From positions 2,399,286 through 2,463,285 of the forward strand of contig JAJUBI010000004.1 in the NCBI GenBank assembly GCA_022419385.1: a stretch of DNA of 64,000 nucleotides. The letters run 5' to 3'. Under the pieces are notes generated by a model. It searched no databases, was not told the DNA's origin, and saw nothing but the letters and a program-made list of their open reading frames with translations. This DNA comes from Paraconiothyrium sp. Pb-2020. Taxonomy: Eukaryota > Ascomycota > Dothideomycetes > Pleosporales > Didymosphaeriaceae. Shown one piece after another: positions 53,851-64,000 of the stretch; the stretch's first letter is position 1, and every line of letters begins with the position of its first letter. The position numbers were made by a program, and so were the translations under genes.

Positions 53851-56800
53851 TCAAGTATGGAGATGCGTTCCACCCGGCGTCCCAGGCTCAACGTACCACC
53901 GCCCACCAATACTCTTCCTCAACGCCTCTCGCCTCCTCTCTGCCCTCTTCTCCCGAAATCGCTCTTTCACACCGCTCAAACCGATATATTGTACCTGCAT
54001 GTTTTTTAAACCAGGGATGCTCTTCCCCTGTCGCCATGTCCCGCGGTCCGTACGGCGCCTGGGTCGTTCAAGCGTCTGCGTACTTGATGACGCCGTCGAT
54101 GAGCGCGAAGGTCGCTTCTGGACGCGTGCAGAGTGGCTACGGCGGAAGGGGAGTGTCGGCGGCTGGATGAGAATCTTGGGTGATTCTCGTTTCGGCCATG
54201 GTTTGGTTGGTTTGGATACCCCGCGAGATGGCAAGTTGATGTTAGGTTTCCGCCTATTGGTACCTGATCTTTCTACGCCGAGAGAGTTCCCAATCAGGAA
54301 GCCATTGGGTTTCTTGACTTTGTTGGTCAACCTCCTGCCGAGAGCGCCCAACTTCCGTGGGGAGGGCGGCTCATCGGAATCAGAATCCTCCACGTCGCTT
54401 GTGTCGCCTCCGCGCGGCAGGACCCATCGTCGCTTTCGGAATCGCTATCTTCTTCAAAGCCGTCCCAAAAGCCTCGGGGACGCCAGAAAGGATGCAGGCT
54501 GCCATCTTCGTCGTTTACTGTTGGAATCTGAACCTGGCCATGCCCGTGGTGCGAGACGCTAGCTGATCGACCGCGCATGCTAGATGCACGGGCAAGGAAA
54601 GGCGATATGAAGTTGTCCGAATAACGGCGTGCGCGTTGCTTCAAGGACAGGCGACGCTGTGGATGCGAGTCGGACTGTTTCGGAGGACCAGGCGGACCGG
54701 GAACAAGTTGTCTCTCGAGTTCTTCAGCAGGAGTTGGTGGAATGAATTTGATTACGGGCGGCTCTGGCGGCTTGCGAGGATTCTTCAGCGGCGAATCTAC
54801 CGCCGTGAAAGTAGGTAGATCGATTTGCATTGGCGGAGTCGAAGGCTCAAAGGTGAGGGTAGGGTTTTGTAGGTGCGTCTGAGGGCCTTCACTTGCATCA
54901 AAGAAAGGCGGCGTGGAAGGTTCCTCAATCTCTTCAACATTAGGCGTGGCATAATGCGCTTCGTTTGCAATGCCTCGATGCTCCTGAGGCTGCTGGCTTG
55001 CTCGTGCGACTTGTTGCACGACCAACAAAGAATTATTGTTGTGAGGATAGATGCTAACAGCGGTTGCTTCACTGACCTCAATAGGAGTATCCGAGAACTG
55101 CGAAAAAGGAGTCGTCTGCGAGAAAAGATGGCGAGCCATGGCGTGTTCATCGCTCTTCGTAGTGGTTCGGTCGAAGCTTACGCGACCGTTTTCATCAGTG
55201 TGGAAGGAATGCCATTCATGACTTGATCGGGGTTCCAAGCTGGGACGCAGAAGCGCATCTTGCGAGACCGAGCTGCGATCCTGACTAAGTGAGCTACGCC
55301 GTCTTTCCTCAGAACGTCCGCGCGTAGATAGTGATCCTCGCCGCCCATTTGGCACAGTATCGGTTGACAAAGGCCGATCCTTTGAATTTTCCTGAATCTG
55401 CGGCGATTCGACGGCTGTAGGCTGTGTGGTTTCGGTGGACGATAATAAGTGGCGAACCCTTTCGAGCATGGCAGACGGAGGGCGAGTGCCCTGGTCGTCC
55501 GGATCATGGACCTCATCTTCTTCATGTTGGATTTCATCCGTGTGCTGGATTGGAAGTTCCAATGGGATTTCGGGCAAGGATTTATTGACGTCAGGAGTTG
55601 CGTTTGGTGCTGCATTTCTGCGTGTCGGTGACTTGTTGCGTATCAACTTGGGGAGCAAAAGATCGTGCTTGTTCTCAACAGGCGACGATGGCGAGGCTGC
55701 CTCTACGTGCGCTAATTTCGACGAGGCCTTCCGTTCGCGCCTCGGACTAGGGCTTTCAGGCGGTGATAAATCGAATGTGCTGTGCGAAATGGAAGGAGTG
55801 CGTGTGCGTGTAGCTGCCTCTGGTGCAGATGCAATACGTTTGTGAGAATTTCTGGAAGGTTGATTTCGTGTCACCGAGTTTGACCGACTCATGATGTCGG
55901 CTGCCGGTTGCAGCACGCTCTTGATCGATCGCTGATGGGCTAAAGTGACCGCAGCACTCTCCTCTGCGCGTTGTCGGAGAGATGCCGGTGTAGCAGTACG
56001 ATCGTACATGGTAGCAGAATCCGAACTAATGCGATTTCCCCTGTCGTTGATGCTAGCTCTTTTGTGGACCAGTCGATGCAGCGGCACGTCAACCGATCGC
56101 ATGGAAGTCCGGGAGTAGAGTGTCGTTCCACTGTCGGTAGGTGAGTCCGGATCTAGCCTGTACGCCAGATTCTTTCCTGAATGGCGCAAGGTATGTCGTC
56201 TTTGTGGTCTTGAAGGTGTCACAACGACCATGGCTTCCACCACAGTCGACGCCATAGATGATGCAGAAAAGCGCTTTTGCTCAGGGTCGTTCGTCTGCGC
56301 ATCTACAGCTTCGATGGGCCAATTGATTGCCTTGGCGAAGTTCTCGATGGAAGGACTGTGCGGACTGTGCTTGCTTGCCTCGACGCGCTCGCGAAGACTA
56401 GAGCTTCGCCGCGGCGTCGATCCTGCTACGGGGGAGGCGGCTGGAGATGCAGGCTTAGAGATATCCTGCTTCTTCTTCGGAGACGATTTAGTGTTCCGTT
56501 TCCTGCGCACCGTCACATTCCGCATCAGATTGGTATCCCATTCCCGATTTGGTATGTCCTCCACATCCGGGTCATCCTGGCCATCCAGCCCACTTTCAAT
56601 CTTCCTCGCCTCACCTCCGAGCGGTGCCTCTACGACGGTATTTCTAGGAGTGGTATCATCTTCCTCGCGCTCAAAAGCCAGTCCTAAGCCTCGGTCCTCT
56701 TCCACAACGCTCAACCGCGCTCCTACCGGGGTGCTCGATCGACTATCTGCTTCGGATGATAGTGGCTCTTCTCTGGCAGTCGTGAAGGACTCGGCGCGGG

Positions 56801-57263
56801 ACGAGGGATACGTGAAAGGGGCCGGACGTTCCGGAGTCGTCATGGATGCGGTGGCTCTTCTTGGTGGACTGGGATCGGGTGTGGGAGGACTGCGCTGGTT
56901 AACAGGGGTACTCAAAGTCGACTTGCGCGACGTCAACGAGTTGACCACGCTGTCTGCATGGGGTGGAGGGCTGTATTCAGTTGCTGGAAGCCCGTCCTGT
57001 GAATTGGAAGGCGGAGTGGGCGGAAGGCCACTCTCTGCTCCGGCTGGAGCTTGAGGCGCCAGAGGTGTCGTTGTCGGTAGCTCACTGCTGGCTTGCGAGT
57101 CGGTCTCATCGTCTCGCAACAGCGTCTCTTGCTTGCGCGCAGCAGGTTCAAGCCGGCGATAGTCGTCGCTCCTACGCGGAAACTGCTTATGGGTACGAAG
57201 ATTCGGCGATGCGGTAAAAGAGGATTCCAGCAAAGCGTATGCGTCGGAAGGCGATTCGGACAT
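53851..57263 (-). CDS. Long Ser/Pro-rich protein of unknown function, one frame break
   Basis: A mostly disordered protein of about 1137 residues if one base is restored. The start is ATG 57263 (MSESPSDAYALLESSF). Ser, Pro, Thr and Arg dominate. The better ordered parts are NREWDTNLMRNVTVRRKRN (about residue 240), SIENFAKAINWPIEAVDA (about 310), LHPFWRPRGFWDGFEED near the frame break, and KNMQVQYIGLSGVKERFREK near the C terminus. Many RRxSS and SPxR motifs suggest heavy phosphorylation. The frame breaks near 54405, inside an acidic stretch: before it FEEDSDSESDDG, after it DVEDSDSDEPPSP. No usable intron fits (the only GT-AG pair is 16 nt apart), so one missing base in a G run is the simplest explanation. 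No known domain is recognised; a cortical or cytoskeletal scaffold is a guess. Confidence 0.7.
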
Positions 57264-59921
57264 TCTGGTGAGACAAGACGGCTGAGCGCGCTGCGGGTCA
57301 GGCTTCGGATGCGATGGTGGCCAACCCTCTAAGCTTCAACGCCATCCCCTATGTGCGCATGTGAATAGATTCGCGGTGCATGCGACGCGGATGGTCGAGA
57401 TAGGAATATGCGCAGGGTCGGTGGAGGCGTAACGTGCAGGCTTGCAGGAGGCGTGGGCGATGGTGACGCAGGTATCCGTCAGCCGAGATTCCGCGGTGCA
57501 ACGGCGATGGCGGTGATGTATCGAGATGGAAAGGCTTGGGAAGCGTTTCGTCCAGGCGAAAAGGTGCGATATCCGGCTCCCCGCAGTGTGTTGGGCTCGT
57601 GGTGGAGGGGAGGGTTGGGGTGCTGGTAGCGTAGCAGGAAGGAGCAGGTTGCACGTCGCAGGTCGTTGGTCGCGCTTGCGCAGCGCGGCAGGATGGATGC
57701 AGCCCAATCACAGGAGGGGTCCCAAGCACACGAGTTTGGGGGCGTGTTCCGCGTATTCACAGGTCTATGGACAGGGCGGGTCGACAATAAAGCTGGTGTG
57801 CGGGATGAGTGGTTCGGCTGCTTCCAAGGTGGCCAGATGGTTGGCGTCATAAGCTTGGAAAGGCCCATCCCGCTGCTTTGCCAAACGTCGCCCAACAGAG
57901 CCCCTCACCATGCAACACGAACGTGATCAGCACGCATCGAAGGGCAGTCATGTGCTCAGCTGCGACACTATAGTCACTCTTCGCGGGTACATCTGGACAA
58001 GCCGAACATCTGTTCGGGGCAGTTTGGGCTCAGTAAGAGCCCCCAAGCCGCTAGCTCGCGATGACGGACAACGCAGAGACGTTGCGCAAGAACCACAGTG
58101 TTTTCCATCTGGGCTGCTTGTTCGAGCCAGTCCCTGGGCAAACTGCCCAGGTTGCACATGCCCCAAGTGCATCTGCAGCGTCGGGTCCGAGTGCTGTGTT
58201 ACAGTGATGGATTTCCCGCTGTGGTGAGCGTGGCAATACATGGTGTACCTGAAGAAAAGATTGATTGTTGCCATAGAGGTAGTTGCGGCAATTGATGGTA
58301 TCCTGCAGATGTACTCGGTCACCACGACAGCTTCAACGCCGGCGTCAATTGTACCGCGGGTGCTCTTCTCGGCACGGCACGCCAGCCTTCTCCTCGATGA
58401 GCCTGTCGGCATCCTCGGAGTAGTCTCCACGTGGCCTGGCATACCGAGAGTGCGGCGCGTACCCGCCTGCTGGCTCTTGCTGCTCAAGACGCCGTGGACC
58501 CAAATTCGCTGTGGGTATTCGACGCGTGTTCGCAACTATCGTGCTTCGGCTGCGCTTGCGAGGAATCTCCACAGACGACACCTTCTCCTGGGGGTTAGCA
58601 AGCCACGAACGCCTCAAGTCGGTGCCAAAGGTCGCTACAAGCTGAATTTAAGCCTGCGGATCCTACCTGCTAAGCTCAAGATATTCCGAGATCTTGGCAG
58701 CGCACGACATCTAACGCCGACCGGTTAGCACGATCGACTAGATTGTACGGAGTTGCGATGGGCGACGTTCGCAATTCCCGCCGCCTTGCTTGTGATGAGC
58801 ATCTGCAGAGCTGCGTCGATGGGTCCTCGCTCCTGTCCTGGACCCATTCACATGCCAATGGGATGTTTGTGAGCGCCGCACTCTCCCTTCCATCAACATG
58901 TTCAGAGGCACCAGAGAGTGGACGCCAAGGCTGGCTGTAAGCGCCGCATGGGCCTGGATGGTGGACCGTGCTATCGAAAGAGGCATGGGCAGGCCTCGGG
59001 ATATCGAAAGGCTCACGTGTGGCACAGTTCGTGGGGGATGAAAGGCATTAGCCCAGTAGTCTTATCTCAGCGTGCAGCCTGCCAGTTGCTGTTGTTGCCG
59101 GCGTCAGGTCAACGACTCTATATGCACCTGGAGCAGCGCAGAAGCCAGGCGCAGACGAATGGGAGTGTGGAGGCTTCCGAGAGCACGCACGTCATCATCT
59201 CAGCTGCGACGCCGGCGCCGTGTGCGGCTCTACGCCAGCATCGCGGGAGGACCCTTTCTCCATAGTTTCTACATGCCTAGGGTCTGTTAGTCATCGGCCC
59301 GTGTGAAACAGCGGCGACGTTGCCTTGTGCTTCTGTCAGAGCTCGCATTCTTAGAATCTGACTCCAAGTGCAATGGCGGGGTCGAGCGGCGTGGGTGTGG
59401 CTTCTCATCCTGATAACGGGGCAAACGGCACAATGCCCAGCAACTCTGCCTTCTTTGAGCGGCGGCGCCCTACTCGTGCGCTACACCTCGCTACATGTTC
59501 ACAGCGACAAGCGTGGTGAGACGACGCTGGTCCGCTGGTCCCACACATGCACACTGACTAGTACTTGCGCTTCCGTCTCCGCCTCCAAAGCGCCCAAGGG
59601 TCGCATTGCTACCCCGATATCCCTGGCAACCAAGACGATCCCTCCTTCCTGTCCACAGCACACAGCATATACAATCCAGGGCGTCGTGCTGCCGCCCAAC
59701 GCGGCACTGATTGGCGGACCTCGCTACGTTTCAGAGTGATGCGCTCCCGCCGTTAGAGATACCGCTACACCAACACCCCTCCCACGCCCACGCAGCGCCC
59801 TCGACGTCGCGTGCCCCATTTCCCCCAACATTCCCACAACCGGCCCTCCGCGCCATCCCACGGGGCTCGTAGCGACTACACTGCGACATACAATTCTATA
59901 CACCTGCCGACAAACGTCGCA
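57264..59921. promoter_or_regulatory. Long divergent intergenic region of two scaffold-like genes
   Basis: 2.7 kb between divergent starts. Overlapping frames at 57336-57926 and 57948-58728 occur on both strands, have no motif and look like GC-rich chance frames. The last 150 bp before 59922 are C-rich on the plus strand, as is common in fungal leaders. No gene is supported. Confidence 0.45.
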
Positions 59922-62900
59922 ATGGTCGACGCCTTCAAGGGCAGGTGGAAGGCCAAGCTGTTCGCCAAGGACCACGCCGGGGACTCCCCCCCAGAAGACC
60001 CAAAACCCAAAACCCAGACGTCCTTTAAGCTCAATGACGACGTGAACGAGTACGCAGCCTCTGTGCCCTTTCCACAGCCTACATACCCCAACAGCGCATA
60101 CTTTGCTGACATCAACCCTCCAGCTTCCTCAAGCCCTCCACCGAGCGGGCGCAAGCCCACAAGGAGGCTGCCGCCACCGCCTTTCTCAGCTCTGCGGCTC
60201 GCCCCAAGATCGACGTCGTCAGCGCACAAAGATGGCCGTCCTCGAGCGATGTGTTGAACAGCGCCGCCGCCAAGAACGGAGGATTAAGGAAGGGGACCCG
60301 CAAGAAGGGCCTCACCGTTTCCTTCGTGCGTACGCAGCCCGACGTAATTGGTGAGGGCGGTGACGAGTGCGAGGAGCCGTCAATTGCAGTATACAATCGC
60401 AGGAAGTCGAACAGTGTTTCGGACGTAGATAAGCTCGCCGCGCAGTCACACCAGGACGATATCGCCCTCGGCGCGCGCAGTCCCAAATTCGACGCTCTCG
60501 GCAGCCAGAATGCACAGGCTGCGCAGAGAGGCATCGTCACCAGAACGCTGACGAGCGGCGGTGAACTGTCTCCGCCATTGCGGCAAAAGCTCGAGATGGG
60601 CAGCATCAACACGCATGCCAGCCCGCCTCCAGAGCCCGCCAAAGGCCTGGGACACATGGGACTAGGCCAGCGACCAAAACCGTTGACAAGAGCACCAACC
60701 GGATTCGATATAGTAGAGAGTGAAGGTCAGACCAACGATCCCAGAAGGCCAAGCATGGACTCTGCATACTCATTTGAGTCGGAAAATATATCCCCAGTAC
60801 TGTCGAAAAAGGTGCCAGACCTCCCTCCCATGCAAGAAGAGGAGGAGAGCTTCAGACCAAAACCGTTGTCGCGAACACAGACCGGTTGGAGCGAACATGC
60901 TGGGGACTCTGACGGTGAACCCGCGCCGGCAATTCCACGACTGCCAGAGTTGGATGAGATCGAGTCAAACTCACCAGTAGATGCAAAGGCGCTGATTGCT
61001 GAGCGTTATCTGCAGAGTGAACCTGCCGACCCCAATTCTTTCTCCGCGAGGGTGATACACAAAATGCGAACAGACGAGGGCAACGCTTTGCATGAAGCTG
61101 CACAACGAGCAACTGACCATTCAAAGAGCGACTCCGGCTCGAGTGCCAGTTCGTTTCAGCCAGGCTCCGTGCAGTCTAGTGGATTCGCAGTGGGGACACC
61201 ACCTACAACAATCACTACGCTTGCTGGCAAGACTCCACCACGATTTGCTCCCCGTGATCCGGTACCAGCTCCCGGGTCGCCTCAGCGCGCATTGGATGTA
61301 GACGATCCCTATAGATCGAGAGCTCGCGGGCCGTCACCTGGAAGGACAGCGATGCCTCCAGGAACCTTCCCCCTGGACACTGACCCTCGCCCTTCTTCGT
61401 CTTCTTCTGGCCACACAATGCCTTCAGCGGCATCCCGGACGCGTACTTCACCTCATGAGCAATACTCTGCTACCACCACTACGTCAATGCAACAAACGCC
61501 CTCCACCCTAGAGAAACAACCATTCTCCGCCGTAAGCCAAACCTCCATAGTGCCGACGCCACCGCAATTCGAGCGACAGGCCTTCGCCTCGCCATCGCGA
61601 GCAGAGCAACCGCCTGCGCCACCACTACACCGTGAGATGCCAGCGCAGCAAGCCGCCCCTTCTAGTACCCAATACCCTACCCGACCGCGCCATGATACGG
61701 CCGCGTCAACGTTGGGTCGCTCAGATACCAAAGTTCAAGCAGAAGGCGCATTCATAGATTTCGGCGAGCGAGTGGAGCACATGCGTGGGGTTTTTCAATT
61801 AATGGCACAGCTTAATGGCCAGATATATGACCATGCGCCAACTGTGTGGCTGCGTGTTGCCAGTTGGTGGTTTCTGAAGGGACGTGCGGCAATGGAGACA
61901 GCGATCAGGAGTCGAGTTAGGACCGCAGAACAGCAGCCAGAACGTCTCATTCAAGCACACGTGGATCTCGCGAAAACATGGTGGATACTTACCGAAGTCT
62001 TTGCTAAGCATCCGAAGCTAGGAAAGTATGGCGATCAACAGATGGCTTCGCAGGCCAACGCAGCTAGGGAGGCCGGGGACGAACACAGTGCAGAAGCGTA
62101 CGATGCGCATGACGCCATTCTCTCGGCCTTGAAAATGTTGCTAGGATCCATGAAAAGACATCAGAGTATGCCGCCTACCCAGGCTCTCATCCAAGGCCAG
62201 CAGCAAGATATTTGGGAGAGTTATCCCAAGTTTGCTCCAGATGCAGCGAGTGTTCTCTCCGCCGCTTCAGCCAAGTTGATTGTCGCCGACGGCCAGCAGC
62301 AGCGTATCAACCCTATGAAGTTTATGCCCGTGTCGGACACGAAAGCAGACTTCTGTTATTTCCGGATGTTTGCCCAAGTTTCAATGTCGACAGAAGACCT
62401 AAACACCGATCGCGCAGTGTTCCCGGTCGTTATTTCTGTACTGAGGTCACGAGATAACTTCAATGTCAAACTCGCGATCAGCAGTCAGACCGAGCTCGTC
62501 AACATCATGGTAGGGCCGTCGGCGGATCTTGGTGCTACCTGGAAAGATGTTTCGTGGAGGGCAAAAAGCCATGGATTTGCACTCCAGCTCCGTCATGGGT
62601 TCGTTCTGAATGTTGAACTTCTCGAATCCGACTTCCGCAGTCTCTGGAACATTGTCGACCACACGAACCGCGTTGATAGCGCTTTCCGGGCACGAAGTGA
62701 TGAACGAACTGCATGTGTAATGATGCTTCGCGAAGGAGTCTACAAGGATCCAACTAATCCGACCGCATTTCCAGCAGAGCCTGTCAGAGGCAGCAAGTTG
62801 CTTCTTTATGAGAAGTTTGATCTGAGTAGCGAGGGTACGGGCAAAAGAAAGCTTCATCGTGGGTACCGAGTGGTTATGGTCACTCATCCCAGAAATCGTA

Positions 62901-64000
62901 CGGTAGGGTTCGTAACCCATGAAGCGGGCACAAAGCAGGAACCATTGAATTTCGCATACACCACGGAACCCGATCAAGCCCCTTCGATGGTTTTCCGTTT
63001 CCGAGAGGAAATGCCGGACAAGCGGATGAAGATCTGCACCATGCGTATGGTCTTCGGTGACAGCAAAGAGCGAAATCACATCTTCGGGCTTCTCACTTCC
63101 TTGAATACCGGCGAATCAGAGAAGATGTTTGCGCAAGTTCCTTTGAAAGCTTACAACATCGAGAGCGCGGACCCGGCGGAAGGTTTTAGTCAAAGTGGAA
63201 GCAATGTGCTTAACAAGTTACAATGGCTCGAAGCAAAAACTATGAATCAAGATCCTGATGTCTTTGGTTTAGAGTCTGCGCCCACCGTCATGAGCGAGAG
63301 CCTGAGGATCTTGTGCAGACACAGCGCTGGCGTTTTTTCAGACCGCATGAACCTTGGTAAGTAGTCTCGCTGGTTCGTCATGTGCAAGACTTACTGACAG
63401 TATCAGATACGGGAGAGCTGCTTGTTCGGTTGCCAACTTCCGGCAGTCCCGAACTTACCTTCCTCAGAAACCCACAGCGTGACATGGCTATTGCTGTTGA
63501 TGCGTCGCGCTCAGAGAAAGATATACCAGATGCACTAGCAGACCTGCTCCGAACCCTCACCAACGCGTCCACTATAAGGCGGTTGACATTCGCCTCGTAT
63601 CAAGATCTGCACGCGTTCCAACTTGCTGTCACTGGATTCTCGGTTCGATTCGATGGGTAAGAATCTGATCACATCTACGCATGCATGTTTCATCGCTGAT
63701 TGAACTAGTATCGCTTCCACCCTCTCCATCGCTCGACGGCGCATGGTAGTCCCAATCTACAAGCAGTGGACCGCAAACACAATCCGCATTCAGATTGTCG
63801 AGCAGGATAACATCATACAACTTCTCGCTTTCTTCGAAGAGTTCTCACACGCAGATGCCATGAACTTCCAACTCAAGCCGCAAGATGAATTCCAGAAGAT
63901 TGACAAGGGCGGGAAATCCTCCGTACGGCTCGTTGACTGCAAGTTCGCTTTGCCCGTTGAAGAAAGGAAAGGAGAGGGCAAGATGGGTAAAGAAGAGGGA
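59922..64000 (+). CDS. Very large conserved-looking protein of unknown function, 3' end outside window
   Basis: At least 1301 residues, cut by the window end while still in frame. The start is ATG 59922 (MVDAFKGRWKAKLF). Exons are 59922-60049, 60124-63356, 63407-63656 and 63709 onward. Splice phases agree, and intron 1 joins LNDDVNDFLKPSTERAQAHKE. Residues 60-520 are Ser/Pro-rich and disordered, with two related short motifs RPKPLTRAPTGFD and RPKPLSRTQTGWS about 65 residues apart. From about residue 530 the chain is ordered: FGERVEHMRGVFQLMAQLNG, WLRVASWWFLKGRAAMET and LAKTWWILTEVFAKHP form a helical block with many Trp. Beta-rich stretches follow, such as FCYFRMFAQVSMS, YRVVMVTHPRNRTVGF and MRMVFGDSKERN, and they read like a PH-like or other sandwich fold. 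I recognise no named family. There are no membrane segments. Confidence 0.85.

Noticed and set aside
56230..57054. 274-residue plus-strand frame
   Set aside because: It is antisense to the Ser/Pro-rich gene; the codon bias of that gene keeps the opposite frame open. It has no motif.
57336..58728. Several 60-195-residue frames in the divergent intergenic region
   Set aside because: They overlap on both strands, lack motifs, and look like chance frames in GC-rich DNA.

Overview
This window looks like nuclear DNA of a filamentous ascomycete (Pezizomycotina). Dothideomycetes is my best guess, but that is inference only. The genes are interrupted by short GT-AG introns, mostly about 44-70 nt, many with a CTRAY-type branch site just before the AG. 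Stretches of 0.3-3 kb separate the genes. The gene set (SPA2 polarisome scaffold, a Rck2/SrkA-type MAPK-activated kinase, class I deacetylase HOS2, NuA4 subunit YNG2, Zn2Cys6 regulator, P450, GH3, GH43) is typical of this group. I found no rRNA, credible tRNA, CRISPR array or intact transposon.

Layout. 1-2.5 kb: decayed, gene-free. 2.5-3.9 kb: D-2-hydroxyacid dehydrogenase whose frame is broken twice. 5.1-7.9 kb: Zn2Cys6 transcription factor. 9.4-13.3 kb: head-to-head chromatin pair, HOS2-type deacetylase (-) and YNG2 (+), 346 bp apart. 14.3-17.2 kb: SPA2. 18.2-19.4 kb: GH43-like protein without a signal peptide. 20.3-23.1 kb: 2OG-Fe(II) dioxygenase with a long unknown C-terminal part, broken in frame twice. 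24.2-28.6 kb: divergent P450 and seven-helix rhodopsin-like protein. 29.0-31.6 kb: divergent peroxisomal FMN 2-hydroxyacid oxidase and OsmC protein. 31.6-32.9 kb: two small unknown genes. 33.7-35.8 kb: PiT-type phosphate transporter. 37.9-41.6 kb: an unknown acidic-tailed protein, a mitochondrial NDUFAF3 homologue, and a small protein resembling the CHD1 C-terminal helical (DUF4208) domain. 42.3-44.5 kb: SrkA-type kinase. 47.8-49.7 kb: secreted GH3. 49.9-50.1 kb: Cys/His-rich small protein. 51.7-53.2 kb: orphan protein kinase. 53.9-57.3 kb: long Ser/Pro-rich protein with one frame break. 59.9 kb to the right edge: very large conserved-looking protein of unknown function, cut by the window end.

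How the genes relate. Most are ordinary single-copy genes without operon logic. The natural units are divergent pairs that share an upstream region: HOS2/YNG2, P450/7TM and FMN oxidase/OsmC. There is a P450 and a Zn2Cys6 factor but no polyketide, peptide or terpene backbone enzyme, so I do not call a secondary-metabolite cluster.

A pattern worth attention runs across the window. Three genes (2.5-3.9, 20.3-23.1 and 53.9-57.3 kb) carry single-base frame breaks. In the first two, every predicted splice junction restores phase once those bases are corrected. This points either to base-level assembly errors or to very recent decay. Exon coordinates were worked out by hand from reading-frame phase and splice motifs, with no transcript evidence.
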